Shown here: one piece after another, positions 54,508 through 63,148 of the stretch
How the letters are laid out: every line of letters starts with the position of its first letter
How positions within the stretch are numbered: position 1 is the first letter of the stretch
Source: Tessaracoccus antarcticus
Lineage (GTDB): Bacteria; Actinomycetota; Actinomycetes; Propionibacteriales; Propionibacteriaceae
Reading direction: 5' to 3'
NCBI RefSeq assembly: GCF_003688855.1
Contig: NZ_REFW01000002.1
Span: 310,001-374,000 of the forward strand
Length of the DNA stretch: 64,000 nucleotides
Position numbers and translations under genes: made by a program
Notes under the pieces: model-generated
The model's input: the letters and a program-made list of their open reading frames with translations, nothing else
Told to the model about the DNA's origin: nothing
Database searches by the model: none

Positions 54508-56009
54508 TGCCGCTGGTGGCGGGACTCGACCTGGGCACATCCAGCGCCAAGCTCGTGGTGGTGGACCTCGACGGCACCCTGGTGGCCGAGGCGTCCCAGC
54601 CCTACCCGACGCACACCGCCCCCGGCGGGATCGTCGAACAGGACCCCGATCAGTGGTGGTCTGCCGCGTGCGCCGTCCTCGGGCGCTGCGGTGTGGCAGG
54701 CGACGTGGTGGCACTGGGCCTCACGGGCCAGATGCAGGACCTGATCCCGGTCGCCGACGGACGGGCACTTCGCCCCGCGATGCTGTACTCCGACACCCGG
54801 GCAGTCGCCCAGCACCGACGCCTCGCGGCGGCCGTTGTGCGGTGGGAGGCCCGCACCGGCAACCATCAGGACGTGTCGGCCGTGGCTGCCAAGATCGCGT
54901 GGCTCGCCGAGCACCACCCGGAGGTCCTGCGCGACGCTGAACACCTGCTGCTCGGGCCCGCAGGCTACGTGGCGTGGCGGGCCGGGGCGGCCGCCGCCTG
55001 CGATGTGACCACGGCATCCACCACGGGTCTGCTCGACGTCACGACGCGCAGTTGGCTCTCCGATGCCGCCACGGAGGCGGGTGCGTGGTTCGAGCAACTT
55101 CCGCGACTCGTCGGCTCCGTCCCCGGCGACTCACTCGTGGGGGAGGTCAGTGCAGGGGCCGCCGCCCAGATGGGTGTCAGAGCCGGCACCCCTCTCGTGC
55201 TGGCCATGGGCGACGCCGGCTCCACCACCGACGGGCTCGTCGGCTCGGAGCCCGGCGACGCGTATCTCTACCTCGGCACCACCGGCTGGCTGGCCGGCAT
55301 CACGCCTGCCACCCGCGCCGAGCCCTCAGCCATCCACTCCCTCGTCATGCCGGGTTGGGACAAGCGGCTCCGCATCGGGGCGGTCCAGTCCGCCGGATCG
55401 GCGGCCGCCTGGGCGCTGGGGACGCTCCTGCCGGGGCGAAGCTTCGCCGAGGCCGAGATCATCGCCGCGCCCCGCCTGCGCCTCGTCCGCGACCGCCCAC
55501 TCGGCCTGCCAGGACTGGCGGGGGAGCGGACACCGGTCCGCGACGGGGACCTCCGCGGGGCCTTCATCGGGGTGGAGGAATCCACCACTGCCGCCGATCT
55601 GTACCTGGCGGTACTGACCGGTGTCGCCATGGGGCTGCGGCACGCCGCCGACGCCATGGGCATCCGTCAGGGCCGCATCCCCCTGGTGGGCGGTGCTTCG
55701 GGCAGCCACATCTGGCGGCAACTGCTGGCCGACGTGTTCGAGGCCACCATCGTGACGGGTCATGCGGAGGCGCCGGGCGCGCACTCCGCCGCCCGTGCCG
55801 CCGCCGACTCGGTGGGCCTGAGGCACGGAATGCAGCCCGTCTTCGACCACGGCGATCACACTGAAACCACCCCGTCGGATGTCCACGGGGACTACCAGGG
55901 GCTGTTGGCCATCCACCGGGGCCTCTACGATGCCCTCACACCCGCGTTCGCTCAGCTGGCACACGCCCGCTCCGGTCGCGATCACACAGCCAGGAAGGGC
56001 ACACCATGA
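54507..56009 (+). CDS. FGGY-family carbohydrate kinase (xylulokinase-like)
   Basis: 500 residues. Actin-like kinase: N-terminal AGLDLGTSSAKLVVVDLDG (about 5-23), GLTGQMQDLIPV with the Asp/Gln site, ATPase block GDAGSTTDGLVGSEPGDAYLYLGTTGW, and C-terminal PLVGGASGSHIWRQLLADV. Xylulokinase-like by gross features, but polyol and other ketose kinases of this family are not separated by eye. Encoded inside the CUT2 operon, so it phosphorylates the imported sugar. No isomerase or dehydrogenase gene is present, implying the product enters metabolism directly. Confidence 0.9.
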   Translation: MPLVAGLDLGTSSAKLVVVDLDGTLVAEASQPYPTHTAPGGIVEQDPDQWWSAACAVLGRCGVAGDVVALGLTGQMQDLIPVADGRALRPAMLYSDTRAVAQHRRLAAAVVRWEARTGNHQDVSAVAAKIAWLAEHHPEVLRDAEHLLLGPAGYVAWRAGAAAACDVTTASTTGLLDVTTRSWLSDAATEAGAWFEQLPRLVGSVPGDSLVGEVSAGAAAQMGVRAGTPLVLAMGDAGSTTDGLVGSEPGDAYLYLGTTGWLAGITPATRAEPSAIHSLVMPGWDKRLRIGAVQSAGSAAAWALGTLLPGRSFAEAEIIAAPRLRLVRDRPLGLPGLAGERTPVRDGDLRGAFIGVEESTTAADLYLAVLTGVAMGLRHAADAMGIRQGRIPLVGGASGSHIWRQLLADVFEATIVTGHAEAPGAHSAARAAADSVGLRHGMQPVFDHGDHTETTPSDVHGDYQGLLAIHRGLYDALTPAFAQLAHARSGRDHTARKGTP

Positions 56010-56962
56010 AGCCGAGGAACCTTTGGAGCGCCGTCGCCGTGACTGTCGTCGCCAGCCTGTCGCTGATCTCCTGCGGCAGCGACGAGGGCGGCGCCACCGC
56101 CGACCCCTCGACCACTGCGCCCGGTGCGGCGCAGAGCGTCAGCGTTCAGGTGCTCACCCCCTACCTCGCCAATGCAGCCACCAAGGAGGTCATCGACCTC
56201 TTCCAGGCCGACGGCGAGAAGCGCGGTTGGGACGTCAGTGTCGTCGACACCGCGGGGGACATGAGCAAGCTGAACAGCGCCTTCCAGGATGCCGCCGCGC
56301 AGAAGCCCGACGCCATCGTTTTGGGCACGGGTGACCCGACGCAGATCTCGCTGGGCCTCAAGGCCGCCGCCGATGCGGGTGTGCCCGTCTTCGCCATCGA
56401 CGCAGGTGCGGCCGACGGCATCGTTGCCAACGTCACCAGTGACAACGCCGACCTCGGCAAGAAGAGCGCGGAGGCCCTCATCGACGCCATGGGCGGCAAG
56501 GGCGCCGTCGTCATGCTCACCCACGATCCCCATCCCGGTGTGCGGGCCCGCGCAGAAGGCGCCAAGAAGACTTTCGAGGACGCCGGTATCACCGTGCTGG
56601 AAGCCAAGCACGTCGAGGTCCCCGGACCCGTCGAGAATGCACGCGCCTCCGTGCAGGACATCATGTCGGCCCGCGCCGACGAGGTGACAGGCATCTGGGG
56701 TGGCTGGGACGAGCCGGCGCTCGGCGCCGTTCAGGCGCTGGAGGCAGCAGGCATCACCGACGTCCCCGTCGTCGGCGTCGACGGGCAGGACTTCGCGCTC
56801 GCCGAGATCGAGAAGGGCGGCCCGTTCGTGGCCACCGTGAAGCAGGACTGGCCCGCCATCGCCACCAAGGTCGCTGACCTCGTGGAGGCGAAGGTCGTCG
56901 ACAGCAAGGACCCGGAGACCAACAACTTCGAGTTGCCGGGGAGCCTCATCACGGGCAAGTGA
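56006..56962 (+). CDS. CUT2 ABC sugar-binding lipoprotein, second system
   Basis: 318 residues; lipobox LSLISCGS (Cys about 23), Ser/Thr/Ala linker, then RbsB-type domain (LTPYLANAATKEVIDLFQADGEKRGW, DAIVLGTGDPTQISLGLKAA, VVGVDGQDFALAEI). Unusual in being the last gene of its operon, after the kinase. ATG overlaps the kinase stop. Confidence 0.93.
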   Translation: MKPRNLWSAVAVTVVASLSLISCGSDEGGATADPSTTAPGAAQSVSVQVLTPYLANAATKEVIDLFQADGEKRGWDVSVVDTAGDMSKLNSAFQDAAAQKPDAIVLGTGDPTQISLGLKAAADAGVPVFAIDAGAADGIVANVTSDNADLGKKSAEALIDAMGGKGAVVMLTHDPHPGVRARAEGAKKTFEDAGITVLEAKHVEVPGPVENARASVQDIMSARADEVTGIWGGWDEPALGAVQALEAAGITDVPVVGVDGQDFALAEIEKGGPFVATVKQDWPAIATKVADLVEAKVVDSKDPETNNFELPGSLITGK

Positions 56963-57056
56963 ACCTGCACTCACGGGGTCGCGCACATGTCGAGGGAAGG
57001 GAACCTCCTCACGGTTCTTGCGGCATCCCCACGATGCGCAGTGGCACGGTCATCGC

Positions 57057-57692
57057 TCAACGCTGGCTGGCGAAGTCTTCCGCGCCCGGGCCGGTCAGAT
57101 CCGCCCGGCCCACGGGTCGGCCGGACACTGCGAGCAGCAGCGTCAGTGCGGTGCCATGGATCTCCGGACCGGACCCGTGGGCGAATTCGGCGTCCGTGGT
57201 GATGAGACGCCAGCCAGCAGCGGACTCCTTGCCACCGCCCATCCCGGTGCTCGTGCGCAGCTGATACGCCAGCGCGTCGATCACCTGGGCGACCGGGTAG
57301 TGGCTGGTGAGTCCGAGGGGCCTGCGGATGTCCTCACCGTGCAGGAAGATCTCCACGAGCCGGGTGGGAAGCGGCGCCGGTGGGGTGTTCGTGCTGGGGA
57401 GCACTGCCTCGAATGCCGCGAGCGTGTCCTGCGGGTCCGCGCGCCGCTCGCGCTCGACGCCGGCCGCGGTCTCCTTGTCGAAGTCGAACCGGGCCACCAG
57501 CATGCGGCGGATGAACCCACGTCTCGTCGTCTTGGCGCCATCCACCAGGTGGGCCAGCACGTCATGGATGTCCCATTGCGTGCAGAGCGATGGCGTGTGC
57601 CACTGCTCCGGATGCAACCGGCGCAGGTCGGCGACGAGTGCGCGGCGCTCATCGTGCACAACCGACCAGATGTGGTGTCCTCGGGATGTCAT
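57057..57692 (-). CDS. Maleylpyruvate isomerase/DinB-family mycothiol-type enzyme
   Basis: 211 residues from ATG 57692. TIGR03083-like DinB fold: TQWDIHDVLAHLVDGA with the first metal His (about 47-51) and EIFLHGEDIRRPLGL with the second (about 135-142). Family includes mycothiol-dependent maleylpyruvate isomerase. C-terminal 60 residues are SCP2-like (ALTLLLAVSGRPVGRADLTGPG). Specific reaction unknown. Confidence 0.82.
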   Translation of the reverse strand: MTSRGHHIWSVVHDERRALVADLRRLHPEQWHTPSLCTQWDIHDVLAHLVDGAKTTRRGFIRRMLVARFDFDKETAAGVERERRADPQDTLAAFEAVLPSTNTPPAPLPTRLVEIFLHGEDIRRPLGLTSHYPVAQVIDALAYQLRTSTGMGGGKESAAGWRLITTDAEFAHGSGPEIHGTALTLLLAVSGRPVGRADLTGPGAEDFASQR

Positions 57693-57782
57693 GGGGCCAT
57701 TAGATCGTGATCTCGGGTGACGATGCCCGCCCTTGCCCACTCCGGGGTCGGGCGGCACGGCCATCGCTGATGTCTCGGTGGG

Positions 57783-58547
57783 TCAGTCGGCCAGAATCAG
57801 GTAGAGCGCCCGGCGCGCCTCGTCGAGCGTCTGCGTGGCCGCAGTGCGCTGTGCGTCGGTGGCTGCGAGCCGGAACTGCTGGATGACGCCCTTCAACTTG
57901 GTCACGCTTTCGTGGAACGCGACCTCGGACTCGTTGCGCCCGGGCGTTGCGGCCCAGGCCTGCGTGATGGCGGCCTCGTTCTCCTGCACGTAGGTGCGCC
58001 CGGCCTCGGTGAGTTCGTACGCCGTGCCGCGCCCCTCACCACTGGAGACGATCAGCTCCTCGTCGACGAGCTGCTGCAGGGTCGGGTAGACCGAACCGGA
58101 ACTGGGCCGCCAGGCATTGCCCGTGCGCTCGGCGACGGCGCTGATGAGGCCGTACCCGTTGGACGGGGCATCGGCCAGTAGCGAGAGGATGGCGAGGCGT
58201 ACGTCGCCCCGGCCAGCTCGTCGTGGACCACGTGGGCCGAACCCGCGCCCGTGGCCCGGCCCTCGGTGCATCCCTTCGCGGCTGATGCCGTCGAATGCAC
58301 CCTCGAAAGCGTCGCCGAAGGCGTCGCGCTGGCCATCGTGTCGACCGCCCGGGCCTCGACCACCGGGGCCGCGTCCGCGTCCTCGGCCTCGGCCGAACTC
58401 TGATGCGTCATCCGGCTCGTGGGGGCCGGGGCCGTCGGGCGTGTGGTGCACATGCTCGCTGAAGGGGTTGAACTGTGAATTGCGTCGGTTCCTCAAGGGA
58501 TTGTCCTTCGTTCGTGCCGGGGTGACGGTCACCTCGGCGATACCCAA
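57783..58547 (-). CDS. PadR-family regulator with Gly/Arg/His-rich N-terminus
   Basis: Up to 254 residues. Winged helix at about 118-195 (VRLAILSLLADAPSNGYGLISAV, SSGSVYPTLQQLVDEELI, GRGTAYELTEAG) and a C-terminal helical dimer segment. Residues 50-115 are a GRGRGRGPGG / GPGHGRGFGPRG low-complexity stretch, as in several PadR proteins of actinobacteria. The start is uncertain: the frame opens with TTG 58547, while GTG 58532 or GTG 58451 are possible; no clear ribosome site. A 24-bp inverted repeat overlaps the first codon. Confidence 0.82.
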   Translation of the reverse strand: MGIAEVTVTPARTKDNPLRNRRNSQFNPFSEHVHHTPDGPGPHEPDDASEFGRGRGRGRGPGGRGPGGRHDGQRDAFGDAFEGAFDGISREGMHRGPGHGRGFGPRGPRRAGRGDVRLAILSLLADAPSNGYGLISAVAERTGNAWRPSSGSVYPTLQQLVDEELIVSSGEGRGTAYELTEAGRTYVQENEAAITQAWAATPGRNESEVAFHESVTKLKGVIQQFRLAATDAQRTAATQTLDEARRALYLILAD

Positions 58548-58569
58548 CGATATGTCGTTGAGTATCGTT
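58546..58569. promoter_or_regulatory. Inverted repeat, candidate PadR operator
   Basis: AACGATA-N10-TATCGTT, perfect 7-bp arms, located between the PadR gene and the DksA-like gene and overlapping the first codon of the former. Size and position fit a dimeric PadR autoregulator. Confidence 0.6.
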
Positions 58570-58629
58570 CGTCAAGTGGTCGTCGTCGGAGACGCGTTCT
58601 GGAGGAGGGGCAATGGAACAATCGACCGC

Positions 58630-58962
58630 ATGGACAACATGGACCTCGCCGCCATCGCAACGGAGCTCGAGACCAAGCGTGCGGAGCTGCATGCCAAAAT
58701 TGCAGATCTGACGCGTCCCGTCGAGGCGGGTGCGACCATCGGGTTCGGCAAGCGCATCGGGGACGGCACCACCCAGGCCATTCAGCAGATGGCGGACGCA
58801 TCGACGGCCGAGTCGTTGCAGCGGACGCTCAACGAGGTCCGCGGCGCGCAGGAGCGGCTCGAGGCGGGCACCTACGGGCTGTGCGTGGTGTGCGGTGAGC
58901 CCATCCCCGCGGCCCGGCTGGAGTTCCGTCCGTGGGCCGCCACGTGCGTGGAGCACGCCTGA
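58630..58962 (+). CDS. DksA/TraR-family zinc-finger protein
   Basis: 110 residues. Helical hairpin (about 4-75) followed by the finger LCVVCGEPIPAARLEFRPWA..TCVEHA. The usual fourth Cys is His (C-x2-C, then C-x2-H), so a C3H site. DksA-like proteins act on RNA polymerase. The strongest Shine-Dalgarno (GGAGGAGGGG, 58601-58610) is followed by ATG 58613 in a different frame; the domain frame starts at ATG 58630 (or 58639). Divergent from PadR, sharing its inverted repeat. Confidence 0.85.
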   Translation: MDNMDLAAIATELETKRAELHAKIADLTRPVEAGATIGFGKRIGDGTTQAIQQMADASTAESLQRTLNEVRGAQERLEAGTYGLCVVCGEPIPAARLEFRPWAATCVEHA

Positions 58963-58963
58963 A

Positions 58964-59560
58964 TCAGATGCCGGTGATCATCCCGTGGGGCTGCCGGAGG
59001 CGGAGCTGGTCCAGCATGCTCGCAATGCGCCGTGGCATCGAGCCCGCCAGCTTCTGGGGGAGGGCGTTGACGGTGAACCACGCCACCTCTTCGCTCTCGT
59101 GGCTCACACGCGGCGGTGACAACGGCGACAGTGCCGCGATGCCGACGTCCCAGTGGGTGCGGCAGCGGCCGAATGCGGAGCCGAGATCGTGACTGTCGAG
59201 GTCGAGGACTCCGTCCACCACCGTCAGCTCGGTGAGCCCGGATTCCTCACGCGCCTCGCGCAGTGCGGCGACCACAAGGGTGTCGTCGGCGGCGTCGATG
59301 TGCCCGCCCACCTGCACCCAGAACTGCCCCTTGCGGTGAAAGCACAACAGGACGTGGGTGAGCGCTGTGTTGAAGATGAAGCAGCTCGCCGTCAGGTGCA
59401 CGGGTCCGCCATCGCGATCCATGGCCGCGGCTCCACGATCCCGGAGGAGCGCGACGTAGTCGTTGCGGGTCGCGGCAAAGGATGACGGCGCCTCCCAGTC
59501 GCGCAGGAGGGCCATCGCGCTGGAGACCCGGGGAGTGGTCGCGTGGGCGTGGTTCGTCAC
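58964..59560 (-). CDS. NUDIX hydrolase
   Basis: 198 residues from GTG 59560. NUDIX box GGHIDAADDTLVVAALREAREESGL at about 85-109; N-terminal ~55 residues form a helical extension (LLRDWEAPSSFAATRNDYVALL) typical of a sub-group with FHRKGQFWVQVGGH. Ends one base after the DksA-like stop on the opposite strand. Substrate unknown. Confidence 0.88.
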   Translation of the reverse strand: MTNHAHATTPRVSSAMALLRDWEAPSSFAATRNDYVALLRDRGAAAMDRDGGPVHLTASCFIFNTALTHVLLCFHRKGQFWVQVGGHIDAADDTLVVAALREAREESGLTELTVVDGVLDLDSHDLGSAFGRCRTHWDVGIAALSPLSPPRVSHESEEVAWFTVNALPQKLAGSMPRRIASMLDQLRLRQPHGMITGI

Positions 59561-59564
59561 GGGG

Positions 59565-60995
59565 TCAGCCCCTCACGAGGAGTTTTCTGGTGAGCCAGCT
59601 GAAGGGCGGCCTCGCCAGCGCCATGGGGTCCGTGCCGGGCCGCTTGTGGAGTACAGCCTTCTCGTGGCTGAACGTTGTGACGCTGAACTCCCCGTGGTAT
59701 CTGCCCATGCCACTGCCCCCGACCCCTCCGAAGGGAAGGCTCGGTACGCCCAACTGCGTGATGACGAGGTTGAACCCCACGCCGCCGGAGGAGGTCCGCC
59801 GCAGAAGTTGCTCCCTCACCGCATCGCGTGTGGTGAATCCGTAGAGCGCGAGAGGTTTGGGTCGGGCGTTGATGAAGTCGATGGCGTCGTCGAGCCCGGC
59901 GACGGCCACGATGGGAAGGATCGGTCCGAAGATTTCGTCCTGCATGACAGGGGAGTCGGGCGCTACGTCGAGGAGGACCGTGGGTGCAACATAGCGATCG
60001 GCAACATCGACGTCGCCGCCCAGAAATGCCCGGCCGCTGTCGAGCAGACCCGCGAGTCGCTCGGTGTGCAACGCATTGATGATGCGGCCGTAGTCATGGG
60101 ATTCCTGCGCATCCGGACCATACATCTGCCTGGCGGCGCGGGAGATGGCCTGCGCCAGCGGTTCCACGAGTTCTGGGGTGGTGAGGACGTAGTCGGGGGC
60201 GACGCAGGTCTGGCCGCAGTTGCTGAACTTGCCCCAGGCAATGGTCCTGGCTGCGGCATCCAGCTGCGCCGAATCGTCAACCCACACGGGAGATTTCCCA
60301 CCGAGTTCCAACGTGACGGGGGTGAGCGTGCGCGCCGCGGCGGCCATGACGATGGAGCCCACAGCGCCGTTGCCGGTGTAGAAGATGTGGTCGAAGGAGT
60401 GCTCCAGCAGTCGCGTTGTCTCTTCCACACCCCCCTCGACCACCTGGACGGCGTCCGCGTCGAGGAAGCGCGGCAGCACGTCGGCCATCAGAGCGGAGCA
60501 GGCAGGCGCCACCTCGCTCGGCTTCAGGACGACGGCGTTGCCGGCTGCCAGGGCACCGATCAGTGGCATGAGCAACAGGTGGATCGGGTAGTTCCAGGGG
60601 CCGATGATCAACACCGTCCCGAGGGGCTCCCGGCGGATCATCGCGCGGGCGGTCCCGAGAACCAGCGGGGTTCTGACCTTCCTGTCCCGCGTCCACCGCT
60701 CGAGGTTGCGCAGTGTCGTCCTGGCCTCCATGATGACCGATTCGATCTCGGTGACCTGCGACTCCACCTCGTTCTTCGCAAGATCGGTCATCAGTGCGCC
60801 GCGGATGCGCGGGGCACACTCCGAGAGCATCCGGTTCAGTGCCTCCAGCTGGTGACGACGCCACGCCAACGGCCGTGTCCTGCCCGAGGAGAACGCGTGA
60901 CGGGCGAGGGCAACCTGCTGCTCGATGGTGGCCGAGGCGTCCGTGGAGGCACCACCGCCCACAGCAGCGGGTCTCCCAGTCTGTTCCGCGATCAT
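59565..60995 (-). CDS. Aldehyde dehydrogenase, class 3 type
   Basis: 476 residues from ATG 60995 (GGAGGTG 7 bases upstream). NAD(P)-dependent ALDH of the ALDH3 group: IIGPWNYPIHLLLMPLIGALAAGN, VVLKPSEVAP, FTGN-type FYTGNGAVGSIVMAAA, LELGGKSPVWV with the general base Glu, and catalytic Cys in KFSNCGQTCVAPDY. C-terminal SWLTRKLL hydrophobic/basic end suggests membrane association, as in fatty aldehyde dehydrogenases. Downstream of an SDR on the same strand; the pair could handle a fatty alcohol/aldehyde. Confidence 0.92.
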   Translation of the reverse strand: MIAEQTGRPAAVGGGASTDASATIEQQVALARHAFSSGRTRPLAWRRHQLEALNRMLSECAPRIRGALMTDLAKNEVESQVTEIESVIMEARTTLRNLERWTRDRKVRTPLVLGTARAMIRREPLGTVLIIGPWNYPIHLLLMPLIGALAAGNAVVLKPSEVAPACSALMADVLPRFLDADAVQVVEGGVEETTRLLEHSFDHIFYTGNGAVGSIVMAAAARTLTPVTLELGGKSPVWVDDSAQLDAAARTIAWGKFSNCGQTCVAPDYVLTTPELVEPLAQAISRAARQMYGPDAQESHDYGRIINALHTERLAGLLDSGRAFLGGDVDVADRYVAPTVLLDVAPDSPVMQDEIFGPILPIVAVAGLDDAIDFINARPKPLALYGFTTRDAVREQLLRRTSSGGVGFNLVITQLGVPSLPFGGVGGSGMGRYHGEFSVTTFSHEKAVLHKRPGTDPMALARPPFSWLTRKLLVRG

Positions 60996-61061
60996 CGGGA
61001 TGCACCTCCGTGCCCATCGTGTGTCCTCCACGGGACTGTACCCGCGCCCCGCAGAGCCGGG

Positions 61062-61904
61062 TCAGGTCCTCCCCGTGAAGTGGTCCATGGACGAGTAGAC
61101 GTGGAACACCTTGTCAGCGACGATGTCCCATGCCGGCGTCGGCAGGACCCCCCGGAAGGCCATCCCGAGTTTCACGGTCCAGGGTTTGAGGACCATGGGC
61201 CGCCCCGCGACCATCCCGCGCCATGCAGCGTCCGATGCGCTGTCGGGGGTCATGATGGGCGTCAGCAATGGTCCCCGCGCACCAGCGAACATGCCGGTGG
61301 ACACGAAGCTGGGGCAGAATGTGGTCACCGCGACGTGGTCGTTACCGCTGCGGACCAACTCGAGCCGCAGCGACTCGCTCCACCCGATCACGGCCCATTT
61401 TGATGCCGCGTAGACGCTCATGTTGGGATTGGCCAGCGTTCCGGCTGCCGACGCGATGTTCAGGATGCGATGGTGCCTGGACCGATCGGCGATCATGCCG
61501 GGCAGGAACTCCCGCGTCACCAGCATGGGTGCCAGCGCATTGATGCTCATCGTCTGTTCGATGTCACGGGACGGGTCCTGGTCCGCGAACTGCCCTGCGC
61601 GCACGATCCCGGCGTTGTTGATCACGATGCTGGGGCAACCCAGCTCATCGCGGGTCCGCTGCGCCATTGCCGCGATCTGCGCCGCGGAGTCGAGGTCGAC
61701 CCCACAGGCCACCACACGGCACCGCGAGGTGCCCAACTCCTCTGCCAGCTCGGCCGCCAGTGCCTCGTCGACGTCCCACAACGCAACGGCGCTCGCGCCC
61801 TCCCGCACGGCGCGCCGTGCATAAATGGCTCCCATGCCGCGGGCGGCACCGGTGATGACCACCGTCGCCCCTGCGAGCACGTCTCGATGGGATGTTCGGA
61901 TCAT
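61062..61904 (-). CDS. Short-chain dehydrogenase/reductase
   Basis: 280 residues. Cofactor site VVITGAARGMGAIYARRA (about 15-32), NNAG (about 95), Ser of IASAAG and the YAASK catalytic Tyr/Lys (about 163-167). Strong AGGAGGAG before the ATG. The C-terminal ~40 residues (VMLKPWTVKLGMAFRGVLP-like) suggest membrane contact, as in retinol/fatty-acyl SDRs. 66 bp upstream of the ALDH, same strand. Confidence 0.9.
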   Translation of the reverse strand: MIRTSHRDVLAGATVVITGAARGMGAIYARRAVREGASAVALWDVDEALAAELAEELGTSRCRVVACGVDLDSAAQIAAMAQRTRDELGCPSIVINNAGIVRAGQFADQDPSRDIEQTMSINALAPMLVTREFLPGMIADRSRHHRILNIASAAGTLANPNMSVYAASKWAVIGWSESLRLELVRSGNDHVAVTTFCPSFVSTGMFAGARGPLLTPIMTPDSASDAAWRGMVAGRPMVLKPWTVKLGMAFRGVLPTPAWDIVADKVFHVYSSMDHFTGRT

Positions 61905-62069
61905 CCTGACTCCTCCTGGTCGGCAGACGGGGCCGTCATTGATCCCGTGCCATCACACTAGGGGGCTGTGGCCGTTTGTGGTCGCGGCGAGGCTGCATGA
62001 CGCAGCATCATCACGCACCATCCGCGGCGAGCGCTTGTCATATGGGTTGCGCCGACGTGGAATGGGGGC

Positions 62070-62591
62070 ATGGCGAACTTTCAGATGATCCATTCACCCA
62101 TCAGCGGCATCGTCGTCGACGACTCCGCCTGCGAACTCGACGATCTCGCGTCCTGCGGTGGCATCCAGGTGACGGTCCCGGCGGGGGAGTCGTGGGACGC
62201 GCTGGCCGAGCGGGCAGTCACCTCCGAGTGGGTGGGGGTTGAGGCGCTGTCGTGGATCGATGGCACCGTCGGGGACGCAGTCCGCATCAACGCCGCCGCC
62301 CACGGCCAGGCCGTGTCTGACACCGTCGTCTCCGTCCGGACATGGGACCGGCTGACTGATGCGCAGAAGACGTTCCCGCTCGCAGACTGCGCGTTGGGCA
62401 CCGACACCTCCCGCTTCCTGGAAGTCCTCCCCGACGCGTCGGATCGCTTCGAGATCCTGGACGTGTCCTTCCTGTTCAGGCAGGGTGACCTGAGTGCCCC
62501 GATCCGGGATGCGGACCTGGCCGCCACGCTCGGCATCCAGATGGGTGCCCGTGTCCCACTTGGCGCCGTGCGTGAGGCGGTGCGACGCTAA
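62070..62591 (+). CDS. MurB-core-like protein, lacks N- and C-terminal MurB parts
   Basis: 173 residues resembling the middle FAD-binding domain of UDP-N-acetylenolpyruvoylglucosamine reductase: VTVPAGESWDALAERAV, GVEALSWIDGTVGDAVRIN, AHGQAVSDTVVSVRTWDRL, ADCALGTDTSRF, LDVSFLFRQGDLSAPIR, ending at APLGAVREAVRR-type PLGAVREAVRR. The N-terminal GGGSNL segment and the whole C-terminal substrate/catalytic domain are missing, and the family Tyr of GAYGQ is His. The frame is intact with its own GGGGGC ribosome site, so it may be a repurposed paralogue rather than debris. Confidence 0.75.
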   Translation: MANFQMIHSPISGIVVDDSACELDDLASCGGIQVTVPAGESWDALAERAVTSEWVGVEALSWIDGTVGDAVRINAAAHGQAVSDTVVSVRTWDRLTDAQKTFPLADCALGTDTSRFLEVLPDASDRFEILDVSFLFRQGDLSAPIRDADLAATLGIQMGARVPLGAVREAVRR

Positions 62592-62622
62592 CGGTCGACA
62601 TCGCTTGTGAGAAGGGCACCCC

Positions 62623-63033
62623 ATGAGACAGGCCACCCGTTGGTCAATTCTGCTGAGCGTGGCCTTGGCGACGGTCATAGCGCTCCTGACGCTGATGCCT
62701 CCCACGCAGGTGGACGTGCCGGCCGGCGGCGACAAGTTCTACCACTTCACGGCCTTCGTGGCATTGGCGTTTCCCCTTGCCGTTGTCAGGCCGCGCTGGA
62801 GCGTGGTGTTGTTCGTCGTGTACTCGGCCTACGGTGCAGCCATCGAGATCATTCAGCCCTACGTGGGACGCTCCCGCGAGGTGGCCGACCTGCTTGCCGA
62901 CATGGTGGGCATCGCCGTCGGCATGCTTCTGGGGCTGCTGGTGCGGCGGCTCGTCGAGCACGTGCACCCCAGGGTGCAACCCTCGGGCGATGCCTCCCCG
63001 TCAAAGGCGTGGTCCGGTCCCGGGCGTCATTGA
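62623..63033 (+). CDS. VanZ-like family membrane protein
   Basis: 136 residues, four hydrophobic helices. VanZ motifs: DKFYHFTAFVALAFPLA (about 37-53), EIIQPYVGRSREVADLLADMVGIAVG (about 75-100). Members are associated with glycopeptide tolerance or are of unknown function. C-terminal ~25 residues are polar. Starts 31 bp after the MurB-like gene, possibly cotranscribed. Confidence 0.88.
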   Translation: MRQATRWSILLSVALATVIALLTLMPPTQVDVPAGGDKFYHFTAFVALAFPLAVVRPRWSVVLFVVYSAYGAAIEIIQPYVGRSREVADLLADMVGIAVGMLLGLLVRRLVEHVHPRVQPSGDASPSKAWSGPGRH

Positions 63034-63148
63034 GAGCAGTCCCCGGTCCTGACGGGCAATCCGCATGCGAAGTGCCCCTTTTATTGGGCCCCCGCGTGCG
63101 CCCCACAAGGTCTCGAAGTAGGTTGGAGGCATCTGGCAGGAGGTGGCA

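Noticed and set aside
59463-61403. Long open frame on the plus strand opposite the aldehyde dehydrogenase
   Set aside because: It is a GC-rich shadow of the ALDH codons; the minus-strand protein has full family motifs and a good ribosome site.
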